This document shows positions 8,948 through 17,536 of a stretch of 32,221 nucleotides of DNA, one piece after another. Both the position numbers and the translations under genes were made by a program. Source of the stretch: JBBPYR01 sp038199755 (GTDB lineage Bacteria; Chloroflexota; Ktedonobacteria; Ktedonobacterales; Ktedonobacteraceae); the NCBI GenBank assembly GCA_038199755.1, contig JBBPYR010000035.1, positions 1-32,221 on the forward strand. Direction: 5' to 3'. Under the pieces are notes generated by a model. That model was not told the DNA's origin. It did no database searches and saw nothing but the letters and a program-made list of their open reading frames with translations. Every line of letters starts with the position of its first letter. Position 1 is the first letter of the stretch.

Positions 8948-9865
8948 CTACTGCTGCCCTGTTGTCGCGCCATCAGCCTGTTCGTGGGCATGATATGAGC
9001 TGCGCACAAATGGGCCTGACTCCACATGGCGAAAGCCCATCTTCTTTCCTTCAGCTTTTAATGCCGCGAACTCTTCTAATGGTACATATCTTTGAATAGG
9101 TAAATGCTGGAATGATGGTCGTAGATATTGGCCAATCGTCAAAATGTCTACATCATGTGCGCGCAGATCATGCATAACCTGAATAATCTCATCCCATGTC
9201 TCGCCTAGACCTAACATAAACCCTGACTTGGTTGGTGCAGCAGGATTCATCTCTTTTGCCCACTTGAGCACCTGCAATGAACGCTCGTAGATGGCCTGCG
9301 GACGTACACGGCGGTATAACCGTGGAATTGTTTCTACGTTATGATTATACACATTTGGCTTGGCGTCAATCACCACGCGTAAGGCATCATACACGCCCTT
9401 GAAATCGGGCGTTAAGACCTCTACTCTGCACTCAGGATTCAGACGACGTATCCAGCGAATCGTGGCCGCAAACACTGCCGCCCCGCCATCTTTTAGCTCG
9501 TCCCGATTGACCGATGTGATGACTGCGTGACGTAATTCCATGGTCTTGACTGCTTCCGCTACGCGCTTTGGCTCTTCCCAGTCAAGCCCATTGGGACGCC
9601 CCGTCTCCACGGCACAAAAGCCACAACTGCGTGTACAAACACGCCCCAGGATCATGAATGTTGCGGTCTTGTGCCCCCAACATTCACCGATATTGGGGCA
9701 GCGAGCCTCTTCACAAACGGTATGTAGCGATTGATCGCGCATCAATTGCTTCAAGCCTTGATAGTTTTCTCCCTTGGGAGCACGCACTTTGAGCCAATCG
9801 GGACGCCGTTCTGGAATCATGGTCGCCATGGTCTTGTTCCTCATTCTTGTCTGGGATGGACGCAA
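8948..9865 (-). CDS. lipA: Lipoyl synthase
   Basis: Radical-SAM enzyme that inserts two sulfurs into protein-bound octanoyl groups to make the lipoyl cofactor. Both iron-sulfur motifs are present: C51, C56, C62 (CEEARCPNIGEC, auxiliary cluster) and C77, C81, C84 (CTRSCGFC, radical-SAM cluster). Length of 305 is normal. Start taken as TTG at 9865 because AAGGAG sits 7 bases upstream; ATGs at 9844 and 9829 are alternatives. It is 43 bases behind the E2 gene whose product carries the lipoyl group, so modification enzyme and substrate are probably co-expressed. No lipB (octanoyl transferase) or lplA is visible in the window. Confidence 0.96.
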   Translation of the reverse strand: MRPSQTRMRNKTMATMIPERRPDWLKVRAPKGENYQGLKQLMRDQSLHTVCEEARCPNIGECWGHKTATFMILGRVCTRSCGFCAVETGRPNGLDWEEPKRVAEAVKTMELRHAVITSVNRDELKDGGAAVFAATIRWIRRLNPECRVEVLTPDFKGVYDALRVVIDAKPNVYNHNVETIPRLYRRVRPQAIYERSLQVLKWAKEMNPAAPTKSGFMLGLGETWDEIIQVMHDLRAHDVDILTIGQYLRPSFQHLPIQRYVPLEEFAALKAEGKKMGFRHVESGPFVRSSYHAHEQADGATTGQQ

Positions 9866-9908
9866 TGGATATCTCCTTATGAGTAAGGATTTTGCGCCCC
9901 TTCGCTTG

Positions 9909-11318
9909 TTAATAAACGTCTATTTCACGTCCGTAACTTTGTAATTTGTTACGAACGGCTTGTAGAAAGCCACCAGCACCCGCGCCATCCAGAATCCGAT
10001 GATCGAAGGAGAGGCACAGGTACATCATAGAGCGCACGGCAATCGCGTCATCCTCGATTACCACTGCCCGTTTTACGACTGCATCCATGCTCAAAATGCC
10101 CGCATGCGGCTGGTTGATGATTGGTACTGATATAATTGTACCAAAAACGCCGGGATTATTCACGACAAATGTGCTATTTTGCATATCCTGGATCGTGAGT
10201 TTATTGGTACGCGCACGCAGTGCCAGTGCATTGACCTGCTTTGCCAAACCAGCCAGTGTGAACTGGTCGGCATCATAAATCGTTGGCACCACCAGACCCG
10301 CATCAGTGGCCACAGCCATGCCAAGATTGATACGCTTCTTGATAAGTATTTTATTGTCTTCTGTCCAGGATGAATTGAGCATCGGAAACTTACGAATTCC
10401 CTCACACACGGCCTTCATCACAAATGGCACAAAACTGATACCATAGCCCTCGCGCTGCTTGAACTCTTCTTTATGCTTCTCCAGCCACTTCGCGATATTG
10501 GTCATATCCACCTCAACTACCGTCGTGGCGTGTGGCGAGGTATGTTTACTGCGCACCATGTGTTCTGCAATCGAGAGCCGCATACGGCTTGGAGTGATCA
10601 GCTCTTCATCGGCACGGACAGTAGTTATCGCTACAGCGGGTTTTGCTGAGGTGGCTGCTACAGCGGCAGGCTGTTCACTAGATCGTACAAACGCAGCCGG
10701 AGCTGTCGCCTGTGCGGTGCTAGAGCTGACAAACTGTGGTATATTGTTTTGCTTGTCCGACACATAGTTGAGAATATCATCCTTGCGTACACGACCACCT
10801 GTCCCTGTTCCTGCGATCTGGTTCAGGTCGATAGCATGTTCGCGTGCCAGACGACGTGCCAGCGGAGAGATACGCTGTCGCTCTTCCTCTTCTGCACGCC
10901 GCACTTCAGTGGACTGACCCCCCTGGCCTACTTGCCCGTTGTAGGTTGCTGTTCCTTTGCCACCTGCAACCGCGAGATGTTCTGTCTCCACAACGGGTGT
11001 CTCAGCCTGGGCGACACTCTGCACTGGAGCAGCATCTGGCCCAGGCGCGGCATGCTCATCCTCAGCACCAGCTACATCTGCGCTCTCTTCGATCATGGCG
11101 ATGGTCGCGCCAACCGCTACGGTCTCATCCGTTTGCACGAGTATTTTACTCAGGCGGCCCGCCACAGGTGAGGGCAGGTCCGCGTTGATTTTATCGGTAA
11201 TAATTTCCGCGAGCGATTCATCTTTTTCGACATAATCGCCCTCTTGTTTCAGCCACGCGCCGAGCGTCCCTTCCGCCACCGATTCGCCTAGGCGCGGCAT
11301 CTGTACTACTGTTGCCAT
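9909..11318 (-). CDS. 2-oxoacid dehydrogenase E2 (dihydrolipoamide acyltransferase)
   Basis: Core acyltransferase of a 2-oxoacid dehydrogenase complex, 469 residues from the ATG at 11318 (GAGG 8 bases upstream). Domains: one lipoyl domain (about 1-80) with the lipoylated lysine K43 in TDKINADLP; a long Ala/Glu/Gly-rich linker; an E3/E1-binding domain (about 150-186, ISPLARRLAREHAIDLNQI); another Ala-rich linker; and the catalytic domain ending with SFDHRILDGAGAGGF (H440, D444). The gene follows E1-beta after 104 bases and precedes lipA. Whether the complex is for pyruvate, branched-chain oxoacids or acetoin cannot be settled from the sequence. No E3 (lpd) gene is in the window. Confidence 0.94.
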   Translation of the reverse strand: MATVVQMPRLGESVAEGTLGAWLKQEGDYVEKDESLAEIITDKINADLPSPVAGRLSKILVQTDETVAVGATIAMIEESADVAGAEDEHAAPGPDAAPVQSVAQAETPVVETEHLAVAGGKGTATYNGQVGQGGQSTEVRRAEEEERQRISPLARRLAREHAIDLNQIAGTGTGGRVRKDDILNYVSDKQNNIPQFVSSSTAQATAPAAFVRSSEQPAAVAATSAKPAVAITTVRADEELITPSRMRLSIAEHMVRSKHTSPHATTVVEVDMTNIAKWLEKHKEEFKQREGYGISFVPFVMKAVCEGIRKFPMLNSSWTEDNKILIKKRINLGMAVATDAGLVVPTIYDADQFTLAGLAKQVNALALRARTNKLTIQDMQNSTFVVNNPGVFGTIISVPIINQPHAGILSMDAVVKRAVVIEDDAIAVRSMMYLCLSFDHRILDGAGAGGFLQAVRNKLQSYGREIDVY

Positions 11319-11422
11319 TGAACGTTCCTCGTACCTCTTTGTACCAGCATAATCAAACAATTATAGAGAGGGCGCATCGGCACTATTCACGTTCTGTGAA
11401 CAGCTGATGCAACCCAAGTGTG

Positions 11423-12424
11423 CTAATATGCGGCAAGCTTGCGTGCCGCGGCCAAAATCTTCTCCGCATTGGGCAGATAGGCTGCCTCTAACGGGGGAGC
11501 ATAGGGGAATGCAACATCTGGCGCAGCCACCCGTGTGATGGGTCCATCCAGATATTCAAACAAGTCTTCCGCCAGGATAGCCGCTAACTCGGCACCAATT
11601 CCGCCGGTGAGCGTGTCTTCATGGACGATGAGCACCTTATTGGTGTGTTTCACCGATTCCATGATAGCTTCGCGGTCCAGCGGGGTCAAGCTACGCAGGT
11701 CAATAACCTCTACTTCTAGATCATCCTCTTCTTCCAGTGTCTGGGCCGCTTTGAGACATTGATGCACCATCGCGCCATAGGTAAGCACGGTCATATCCTC
11801 GCCGACGCGACGCACAATGGCTTTGCCCAATGGCACAATATAATCCTCTTCAGGCAATTCCTCGCGCAGTTCTGGCAAGCGATACAGGAATTTATGCTCA
11901 AGATAGAGGACAGGATTGTTGTCGCGAATGGCAGCTTTGAGCATACCTTTCGCGTCATATGCGGTTGCGGGCGTCACCACCTTCATGCCGGGCGTATGAA
12001 AGAACCATGCTTCTGGACTCGAAGAGTGGAATGGGCCACCCTTTGTGCCACCGCCGGATGGCCCGCGAATAACCATTGGCACAGGCATGCCGACGCGCCA
12101 GTACATCTTGCTCGCCATATTGATGATCTGGTCAAAGCCGCAAGTGATGAAGTCGATAAACTGCATCTCCGCAATTGGACGCATGCCCATTAAGGCCGCT
12201 CCCACTGCCGAGCCAATAATCGCGGCCTCAGCCATAGGCGTATCGATCACACGCTCCGGCCCAAACTCTTCTAGCAAGCCCGCGCTGACCTTGAAGGCTC
12301 CTCCATAGGAGCCAACGTCTTCGCCAAGCAGGAAGACCGCCTCATCGCGCAGCATCTCTTCGCGAATCGCTTGGCTAATTGCCTCTAAATAGGTTACTTT
12401 TTTCTCGTTTTTTGTCGTGCTCAT
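11423..12424 (-). CDS. 2-oxoacid dehydrogenase E1 component, beta subunit
   Basis: 333 residues, the usual size for E1-beta of heterotetrameric pyruvate/branched-chain dehydrogenases. It shows the transketolase pyrimidine-binding block (EDVGSYGGAFKVSAGL near 35-50), the RGPSGGG and FHSSSPEAWFFHTPG segments, and the transketolase C-terminal domain (VIDLRSLTPLDREAI ... VHEDTLTGGIGAEL). The ATG overlaps the TGA of the E1-alpha gene as ATGA, implying translational coupling and 1:1 production. Together with E1-alpha it performs the thiamine-diphosphate-dependent decarboxylation and reductive acylation of the E2 lipoyl group. Confidence 0.95.
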   Translation of the reverse strand: MSTTKNEKKVTYLEAISQAIREEMLRDEAVFLLGEDVGSYGGAFKVSAGLLEEFGPERVIDTPMAEAAIIGSAVGAALMGMRPIAEMQFIDFITCGFDQIINMASKMYWRVGMPVPMVIRGPSGGGTKGGPFHSSSPEAWFFHTPGMKVVTPATAYDAKGMLKAAIRDNNPVLYLEHKFLYRLPELREELPEEDYIVPLGKAIVRRVGEDMTVLTYGAMVHQCLKAAQTLEEEDDLEVEVIDLRSLTPLDREAIMESVKHTNKVLIVHEDTLTGGIGAELAAILAEDLFEYLDGPITRVAAPDVAFPYAPPLEAAYLPNAEKILAAARKLAAY

Positions 12425-13503
12425 CGGCGTCCAACGACCTCCTCTGCTCTGCTCATGGTGTTGAACGGCTCTCCAGTTCGTCTATCTACTGCGTTGACGT
12501 ACCGCTCGTTGGTCGCGCCCAACTCGCCCACAATCGCGATTGGTCCATCTGGCGCAAACACATAATCGGCTACTGTGGCCGCGTCCGGTGCGGGGCTTTG
12601 CTCCGCGAACTGTACCGCATCCTCAACAACAGCTTTTACCCTGGCCTCTATTTCTGCTCGCTGCCGGGGTGTCAATAATCCTCGTGCGGTAAGGTAGTCT
12701 TCAAACTGCTTGATCGGGTCTTTTGCCAGCCACTCCTCGCGAATGTCGCGTGGCACATAATCGGCTCTGTCGGCCTCTGAATGACCACGCACACGAAACG
12801 TTTTACATTCTACCATAACTGGTCCCTGGCCACTACGAGCATGCTCTATTGCTCGCTCAACCGCTGTTGTTACGGCGAACACATCATTGCCATCCACGGT
12901 TTCGCCCGGCATACCATAGGCAGCCGCACGCTCCGAAAGTTGCTGTACGGCGAATTGCTTAGAGGTTGGAGTTGAAAAAGCGTAGCCGTTATTCTCAATC
13001 ACTAACACCAGGGGCAGCTTTTGCACGGCGGCAAAGTTCATGGCTTCGTGGAATGCCCCCGTATTGGTGGCACCATCGCCACAACTGGCAAGCACGATGG
13101 TTGCACGTTTACGCATCTTCATCGTTAAAGCAACACCGCATGCTACTGGCAGGGATTCGCCGAGCATACTAATCATTGGTACAACGCCATGGTGCATGTC
13201 GCCAATGTGCATCTGTCCATCACGTCCTAGCGTGGGAGAGTTACCGCGAGCCAACCATTGACACATCACTGCACGTGGCGAACTGCCCCGTACAAGATGC
13301 ATTCCCAGATCACGATGCTGCGGTACAATGCAGTCTCCGTCACGCAGCATCATCGCTGCACCAACGGTGGTTGCCTCATGCCCTTGCGCAGTGTAGACGC
13401 CGCCCACGATCCGCCCCTGTAAAAAGAGCGTTCGGATACGGTCCTCCAGCGCACGAGTGAGGCGCATAAAATAATAGACACTCAAATGGTCGATCTCGCT
13501 CAA
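12421..13503 (-). CDS. 2-oxoacid dehydrogenase E1 component, alpha subunit
   Basis: Thiamine-diphosphate-dependent decarboxylase subunit. The GDGATNTGAF ... IENN motif (about 142-172 in the chosen numbering) binds the cofactor, and RVRGHSEADRADY is the usual phosphorylation-loop region. Start chosen as TTG at 13503: AGGAGG lies 4 bases upstream, and a plausible extended -10 box at 13536-13544 would begin transcription near 13529, which excludes the longer ATG start at 13530. 360 residues is normal for the family. First gene of the E1-alpha / E1-beta / E2 / lipA series. Confidence 0.94.
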   Translation of the reverse strand: MSEIDHLSVYYFMRLTRALEDRIRTLFLQGRIVGGVYTAQGHEATTVGAAMMLRDGDCIVPQHRDLGMHLVRGSSPRAVMCQWLARGNSPTLGRDGQMHIGDMHHGVVPMISMLGESLPVACGVALTMKMRKRATIVLASCGDGATNTGAFHEAMNFAAVQKLPLVLVIENNGYAFSTPTSKQFAVQQLSERAAAYGMPGETVDGNDVFAVTTAVERAIEHARSGQGPVMVECKTFRVRGHSEADRADYVPRDIREEWLAKDPIKQFEDYLTARGLLTPRQRAEIEARVKAVVEDAVQFAEQSPAPDAATVADYVFAPDGPIAIVGELGATNERYVNAVDRRTGEPFNTMSRAEEVVGRR

Positions 13504-13535
13504 GTTTCCTCCTAACCATACATAACACATAAACT

Positions 13536-13544
13536 ATCATACCA
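13536..13544 (-). promoter_or_regulatory. Extended -10 promoter for the 2-oxoacid dehydrogenase operon
   Basis: On the minus strand TGGTATGAT fits TGn-TATGAT. Transcription would start around 13529, leaving a leader of about 25 bases with AGGAGG ahead of the TTG start. Inferred from sequence only; the -35 region is not clear. Confidence 0.5.
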
Positions 13545-13660
13545 CACCTGTGTTTCTATTGGACCCCTTGCAAAAATTTCAAATTACGGGTACATTTATT
13601 GCACAGCCAGATGTATGTAGGAAGTTGAATGAAAGCTATCAAAGCCAGAGAGTATGTGCA

Positions 13661-13669
13661 TGTTATGAT
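13661..13669 (+). promoter_or_regulatory. Extended -10 promoter for the three-gene cassette
   Basis: TGTTATGAT fits TGn-TATGAT, giving a start near 13676 and a short leader of about 24 bases before the ATG at 13700. It faces away from the matching box of the dehydrogenase operon about 120 bases to the left. Confidence 0.45.
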
Positions 13670-13699
13670 TAAATTTAGACCGCTAGATGTGTAAGTACT

Positions 13700-14128
13700 A
13701 TGGAACTCATTTATGTTATACCTGCTGATGCAGCAGAAGCTAATCCGAATGGCAAGTTCTCATTACTAGGGGGTGGAATCGAGAATATTTATGCCTCCAC
13801 ATTTCCAGCAATCCACCCAGGAATTGCTCTGGTTGTGAGACTTCGTGCTCAAGTGTCAGAAACTGATCAAAGTCATAAGTTCCGTGTTGATATCAATGGT
13901 CCCAAAGATTTTCACGTGACAGCTGGAGACGTAGTTGAATTTAGGCCCAAAGTTTCACAGGATAAACACGATCGCCCTAATATACTAAACTTGATTTTGA
14001 ATATGTCACCACTCGTATTTCCTGAGCCAGGTACATATCTTTTTCAGCTTTATGTTGATAGTCAAGAAGTGGGAAATTTTCCTTTGTTTGTTCAGAAGGC
14101 CAATATTGATGAAATTAGCAATACATAA
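13700..14128 (+). CDS. DUF6941-like protein, first gene of a cassette of unknown function
   Basis: 142 residues, no signal peptide or membrane segment, so cytoplasmic. The pattern (GKFSLLGGGIENIYASTFP, then PGIALVVRLRAQVSETDQSH, then EPGTYLFQLYVDSQEVGNFP) is an all-beta, C2/Ig-like sandwich that I recognise from memory as the DUF6941 type; no reaction is known and no catalytic residues stand out. The ribosome site is weak, consistent with a short leader. The next gene starts 32 bases later on the same strand. A+T content is visibly higher than in the flanking dehydrogenase and FHA-PrsW genes, which hints at separate acquisition. Confidence 0.75.
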   Translation: MELIYVIPADAAEANPNGKFSLLGGGIENIYASTFPAIHPGIALVVRLRAQVSETDQSHKFRVDINGPKDFHVTAGDVVEFRPKVSQDKHDRPNILNLILNMSPLVFPEPGTYLFQLYVDSQEVGNFPLFVQKANIDEISNT

Positions 14129-14160
14129 GGTCCAATCAATAGAAGTTGTGAGGTGACATA

Positions 14161-14679
14161 ATGTCTAATTACACAAACTCTCATACAAGTGGTGTGCTGG
14201 ATACCCAATTTTCGCACCCCGCTACAGTGACCTCAGCACCAAAGTCATACATAGTAATACCAGAAACTATTCCAACTCGCAACACTATATCCAAAAGTTG
14301 GATACAATGGGCATCAGACCAGCTCGATGAAATCGGGAAGCTCAGACCTGATTGGGATTCCTATGGCGGTGAGCCTCCATCTCCTTTAGCTATCGCTATA
14401 GCATTCCACTTACTCCGCTTTGTATATGAGACCTTTGGCAACTTAGCTTACGAACAATCTCAGCCACAAATCATCTCTCCTCGTGCTGATGGAGGTATAC
14501 AAATTGAGTGGGGTATACCACCAGTTGAAATCGCAGTTCATGTTGATCCTTCAGGTATCCTGGGCTATCTTTACAAAGACCAACAGGGTGATGCCCTTAA
14601 ATACGATGAAGTGCAAAGTGCTTCTTGGGACAAAATACTTCAGTTGATTGCCACAGTGGTGTTTACTATACCAAAATGA
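14161..14679 (+). CDS. Uncharacterised protein with WDSYG and ADGGIQIEW motifs
   Basis: 172 residues, cytoplasmic. GAGGTG precedes the ATG by about 5 bases. After a variable head of about 45 residues comes a helix ending in LRPDWDSYGGEPPSPLA (near 62-78), a second helix, then PRADGGIQIEWGIPPVEIAVHVDPSG (near 108-133). From memory, small proteins with a 'W-D-G/S-Y-G ... P-x-A-D-G-G-I-Q-x-E-W' layout occur in many unrelated bacteria, usually as hypothetical genes; I cannot name a function. The stop codon overlaps the next start (ATGA), so translation of the two is coupled, which suggests their products act together. Confidence 0.75.
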   Translation: MSNYTNSHTSGVLDTQFSHPATVTSAPKSYIVIPETIPTRNTISKSWIQWASDQLDEIGKLRPDWDSYGGEPPSPLAIAIAFHLLRFVYETFGNLAYEQSQPQIISPRADGGIQIEWGIPPVEIAVHVDPSGILGYLYKDQQGDALKYDEVQSASWDKILQLIATVVFTIPK

Positions 14680-15077
14680 ATAAGGAACAAGAAAGTGATA
14701 TAGATCAGATTAGCGATGATGATCTACTCTATCGACGTTTTCATCGTGCTAATCTTCGACGTGACGGACGTATTACCTATGCCGCATACATCCGTCGCAA
14801 ACCGCCCCCGCCCATACCTGACTCTGAAATCTCTGTAAATCTTGCAAGTCGGACGACTCCAGAGGAAACATTAGCGGCGGCTCAGCCTATATTTGGGCTA
14901 GGAATACTCAGAGTAGGTGATGTTAGAAAATTGGGCTTTACAGTACGCCACAAACCGTCACGAAACAATCTTGCTCATTGTATCATTGAAGGAGTTAAAA
15001 CCGAAGCGGACTGTGCGCGCTTGGCTGACATCACCCGGGTGCATACGCTGCCCCCTCCACCCAAACCTAGCACATAA
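14676..15077 (+). CDS. Uncharacterised protein with LLYRR motif, third gene of the cassette
   Basis: 133 residues from the ATG that overlaps the preceding TGA; a longer in-frame start at 14625 would overlap the previous gene by 55 bases and is less likely. Recognisable blocks are DDDLLYRRFHRANLRRDGRITYAA (about 11-34), the conserved-looking SVNLAS, and HKPSRNNLAHCIIEG (about 90-110). The C-terminus is Pro-rich. No signal peptide. From memory it belongs to a widespread but unnamed family whose members carry an 'LYRR(I) ... DG ... SVxLA ... NxAH' layout. The coupled start with the WDSYG gene points to a joint role. Confidence 0.7.
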   Translation: MNKEQESDIDQISDDDLLYRRFHRANLRRDGRITYAAYIRRKPPPPIPDSEISVNLASRTTPEETLAAAQPIFGLGILRVGDVRKLGFTVRHKPSRNNLAHCIIEGVKTEADCARLADITRVHTLPPPPKPST

Positions 15078-15106
15078 TATTTGACACCAGACCACGAGCT
15101 TTCGTT

Positions 15107-17050
15107 TTACCTCTTCGTGTTCGCCTGTATCTCCAGGCGCAAGCGTTTGATGCGTTTACGGTAGGCGTCTTCCGGTTGACGATAGCCGAGCTTTGGCTTA
15201 TCACCCATGCTGACATGCCACTTGCGAAAGGCAAGACCAATCTCCGTCTGATAGAGCGTCTTTACGCGCACCCACTGCTTGTAGCCCTGCTGCCACAACA
15301 CTTCGCGCTCCTTCTTTGTGCGCTGGAACGAGTTTTGCAGCAAGGCATATTCATCAACCTTCACCACGCTGCTACTGACCTCCGACGCCAGAAACTCGCG
15401 AATGACCGCCGCCTCATGTGCCAGAGATTTTATCAGGATGTAAAGCAAGCTGAGTTGCGCCCCAAAGGGGGGAATATAGTCGGCAATAATGGCAATCAGT
15501 GAGGTAAAAGCCACGCTTGCATTATTTGGAGCAGCCAATACGGTTGCACTAGCATAAAAATCGATAAAGTCGAAGAGACTATGCAGGATCACTGCGCATA
15601 AATAGCCGAGCAACGGCACAATAATCTGCCGCCAACGTACCTTTGTATGCCGAATATAGCCGAGCGCGGCCCCAAAACAGACCGTAAACGTCGAGTGGCA
15701 GAGCCAACCGAGCACAATCCTCCCCACGATTAGCAAGAGCAGAAACTGTTTCGAGTTGAATGCGAAATAGACAAAGTTCTCCACCATGGCGAAGCCCGCG
15801 CCGATTAAAGCACCATAGACAATGCCATCCGTCACGTTATCAAACTCATCGCGTAACACCAGGAACAGCAAGAGCAAGCCCAATCCCTTTACCGTCTCCT
15901 CGGTAATGCCCGCGTTCAACCCTTGAAAGGCTGAGCGCATCAGGCTGCTCGCGTCGGGCCCCAGCACATTTTGCAAGAGCGTATCTATGTTCTGCTCAAT
16001 AAACGACGCCGATGGAATAGCGATGACAGCTCCCCAGAGAAAGGCGGCCAACCGTAAAAACCACGGCTCACGCTCAAAACGATCAATAAAATTGACTAAA
16101 AGCGTGATGCCAAGCGCGGGAATAAGTGGGATGGTGAGCGCGGAAACGATACTCGACAGGCCGTTCTGGGTGAACGCGGAAATGCCCACCAAGCTATTGA
16201 GCACGATGGTGATAATAATGCTGACAATGAGAATAGCAATGCCCACGCCCGCGATCAGCCAACGCGTGCGTGGGCCCATGCGCTGTGGTAGCACGAACTG
16301 CATGGTAACGCCTGCTCCCAACACGTTCCCTTCCTCATCATCATTCCACGGTTGTGCCTCAAATTCTGGCTCAGGCTGAATCGGGAGCGAAGCTACGTGC
16401 AGTTCGTGGGAAGGAAGGGATTGTCCATAATTGAAAGCGGGATACTCCCCCTGGCCCGCGTCTCTTCTCTGGGCCTCGCTAGAGGGTGGGAACGCTTCAT
16501 AGGTGCTATGTCCGTTCATGGTTAACGGCCGCTCAACGGTGGGCATGTTTTGTAGTAGCCCATGTTGCGACACGCCAGACCCCGGTTGTCGCGGGGGCAC
16601 ATTGCCACGCTCGACCTGTGAGATGCGTTGGGTAGGTTCATCCGCCAGATCGCCCGTATTCCTGCGCAGGATGGGTGAGCTTGTTTGCGGCGCGATGAGT
16701 TGTAACATCGTGCTGCCGAGCACCAGCACATCTTGAGGTAGCATCGGTAAACTGCCACCACTGGGTACCGGATGCCCGTTGACACGCACAATATTATGCA
16801 CCGTCAAGTTCATCACGTGCCAACCATACTCATCCAACACGAGGCGTGCATGCTCACGCGATACCGTCGGGTCCATGAGAATAATATCATTGCTTAAGGC
16901 GCGTCCAACGGTGGTTTCGCGACGCATCAGCAAATGCACCAGTCGCTCCTCTGGCAACCATCCCGTGGGATAGCGGTCCTGGAGCTGCGCGGTGGCATTC
17001 GCAGGTGGGCGTACCCGCACAACCCGCAACACACCATACTGTTGACTCAT
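15107..17050 (-). CDS. FHA domain fused to PrsW-type intramembrane protease
   Basis: 647 residues. N-terminal FHA domain (about 47-118: TTVGRALSNDIILMD, SREHARLVLD, VNGHPV) predicts phosphothreonine binding. A Pro/Gln-rich, probably disordered linker of about 140 residues follows. From about 263 there are multiple transmembrane helices with PrsW (M82, glutamic-type) signatures: E384-E385 and K388 in GITEETVKG, D408-G in NVTDGIVYG, E424-N425 in GAGFAMVENF, H452 in WLCHSTF and H490 in VILHSLFDF. A C-terminal basic helical tail of about 100 residues is cytoplasmic. PrsW cleaves membrane anti-sigma factors in Bacillus; the substrate here is unknown. It lies 9 bases behind the small gene at 17060-17404. 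Confidence 0.9.
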   Translation of the reverse strand: MSQQYGVLRVVRVRPPANATAQLQDRYPTGWLPEERLVHLLMRRETTVGRALSNDIILMDPTVSREHARLVLDEYGWHVMNLTVHNIVRVNGHPVPSGGSLPMLPQDVLVLGSTMLQLIAPQTSSPILRRNTGDLADEPTQRISQVERGNVPPRQPGSGVSQHGLLQNMPTVERPLTMNGHSTYEAFPPSSEAQRRDAGQGEYPAFNYGQSLPSHELHVASLPIQPEPEFEAQPWNDDEEGNVLGAGVTMQFVLPQRMGPRTRWLIAGVGIAILIVSIIITIVLNSLVGISAFTQNGLSSIVSALTIPLIPALGITLLVNFIDRFEREPWFLRLAAFLWGAVIAIPSASFIEQNIDTLLQNVLGPDASSLMRSAFQGLNAGITEETVKGLGLLLLFLVLRDEFDNVTDGIVYGALIGAGFAMVENFVYFAFNSKQFLLLLIVGRIVLGWLCHSTFTVCFGAALGYIRHTKVRWRQIIVPLLGYLCAVILHSLFDFIDFYASATVLAAPNNASVAFTSLIAIIADYIPPFGAQLSLLYILIKSLAHEAAVIREFLASEVSSSVVKVDEYALLQNSFQRTKKEREVLWQQGYKQWVRVKTLYQTEIGLAFRKWHVSMGDKPKLGYRQPEDAYRKRIKRLRLEIQANTKR

Positions 17051-17059
17051 GCAGCCATC

Positions 17060-17404
17060 CTACATATGCTTATCAATCACCGTATCTACTACTAATTCAC
17101 CAATATATTCAGTCACTAATTCACATAATTGTTCCCAATGCGCTGAGATAGATGCGTAACGTTCCCAGTAATTAGGTGCCTCATCCTCTACCTGCCGCCA
17201 ATACACATAGGCCTCATAGTTCACAAAGATGAGCGTCATAATATATTGCGTTGGTTCCCCTTGTAAGCGCAGTAATGCTAATCGCCTCACCCCTGGAATC
17301 CAGCGTTGCATCTCTACCACACCTGAAGATGCTAATGCCTCTACATCCTCACTTGTAGCTCCTCGTTTTAACCGCCACACACGCACGTATTGAATATCTG
17401 CCAT
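17060..17404 (-). CDS. Small uncharacterised protein, possibly a dimeric alpha/beta-barrel fold
   Basis: 114 residues from the ATG at 17404, with GGAG 6 bases upstream; upstream in-frame codons lack a ribosome site. Layout is beta (YVRVWRLKRG), helix (SEDVEALASSGVVEMQRW), beta (VRRLALLRL), beta (YIMTLIFVNYEAY), helix (long, YWERYASISAHWEQLCELV), resembling ABM/EthD-like ferredoxin folds with no clear active site. No signal or membrane segment. It precedes the FHA-PrsW gene by 9 bases and is surely in the same transcript, so it could be an accessory or sensor for that protease. Function is not known. Confidence 0.65.
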   Translation of the reverse strand: MADIQYVRVWRLKRGATSEDVEALASSGVVEMQRWIPGVRRLALLRLQGEPTQYIMTLIFVNYEAYVYWRQVEDEAPNYWERYASISAHWEQLCELVTEYIGELVVDTVIDKHM

Positions 17405-17536
17405 CAATTTCTCCATAAGAATATATACTCTCTTACTATACATGGGAATAAGAGTACTGGCAAGCTAATTAGGAGTAGGAAATGTGCGTATGTGCATAGA
17501 TGTGCTACCTCGCTTCACTGCGATGGTAGACGCTAC

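Noticed and set aside
11759..12193. Long open frames on the plus strand opposite the E1-beta gene
   Set aside because: Antisense to a clearly conserved gene; no recognisable protein features or ribosome site, so a shadow frame.
14625..14675. Upstream start for the LLYRR protein
   Set aside because: It would overlap the preceding gene by 55 bases without a ribosome site, while ATG 14676 overlaps by the usual ATGA.
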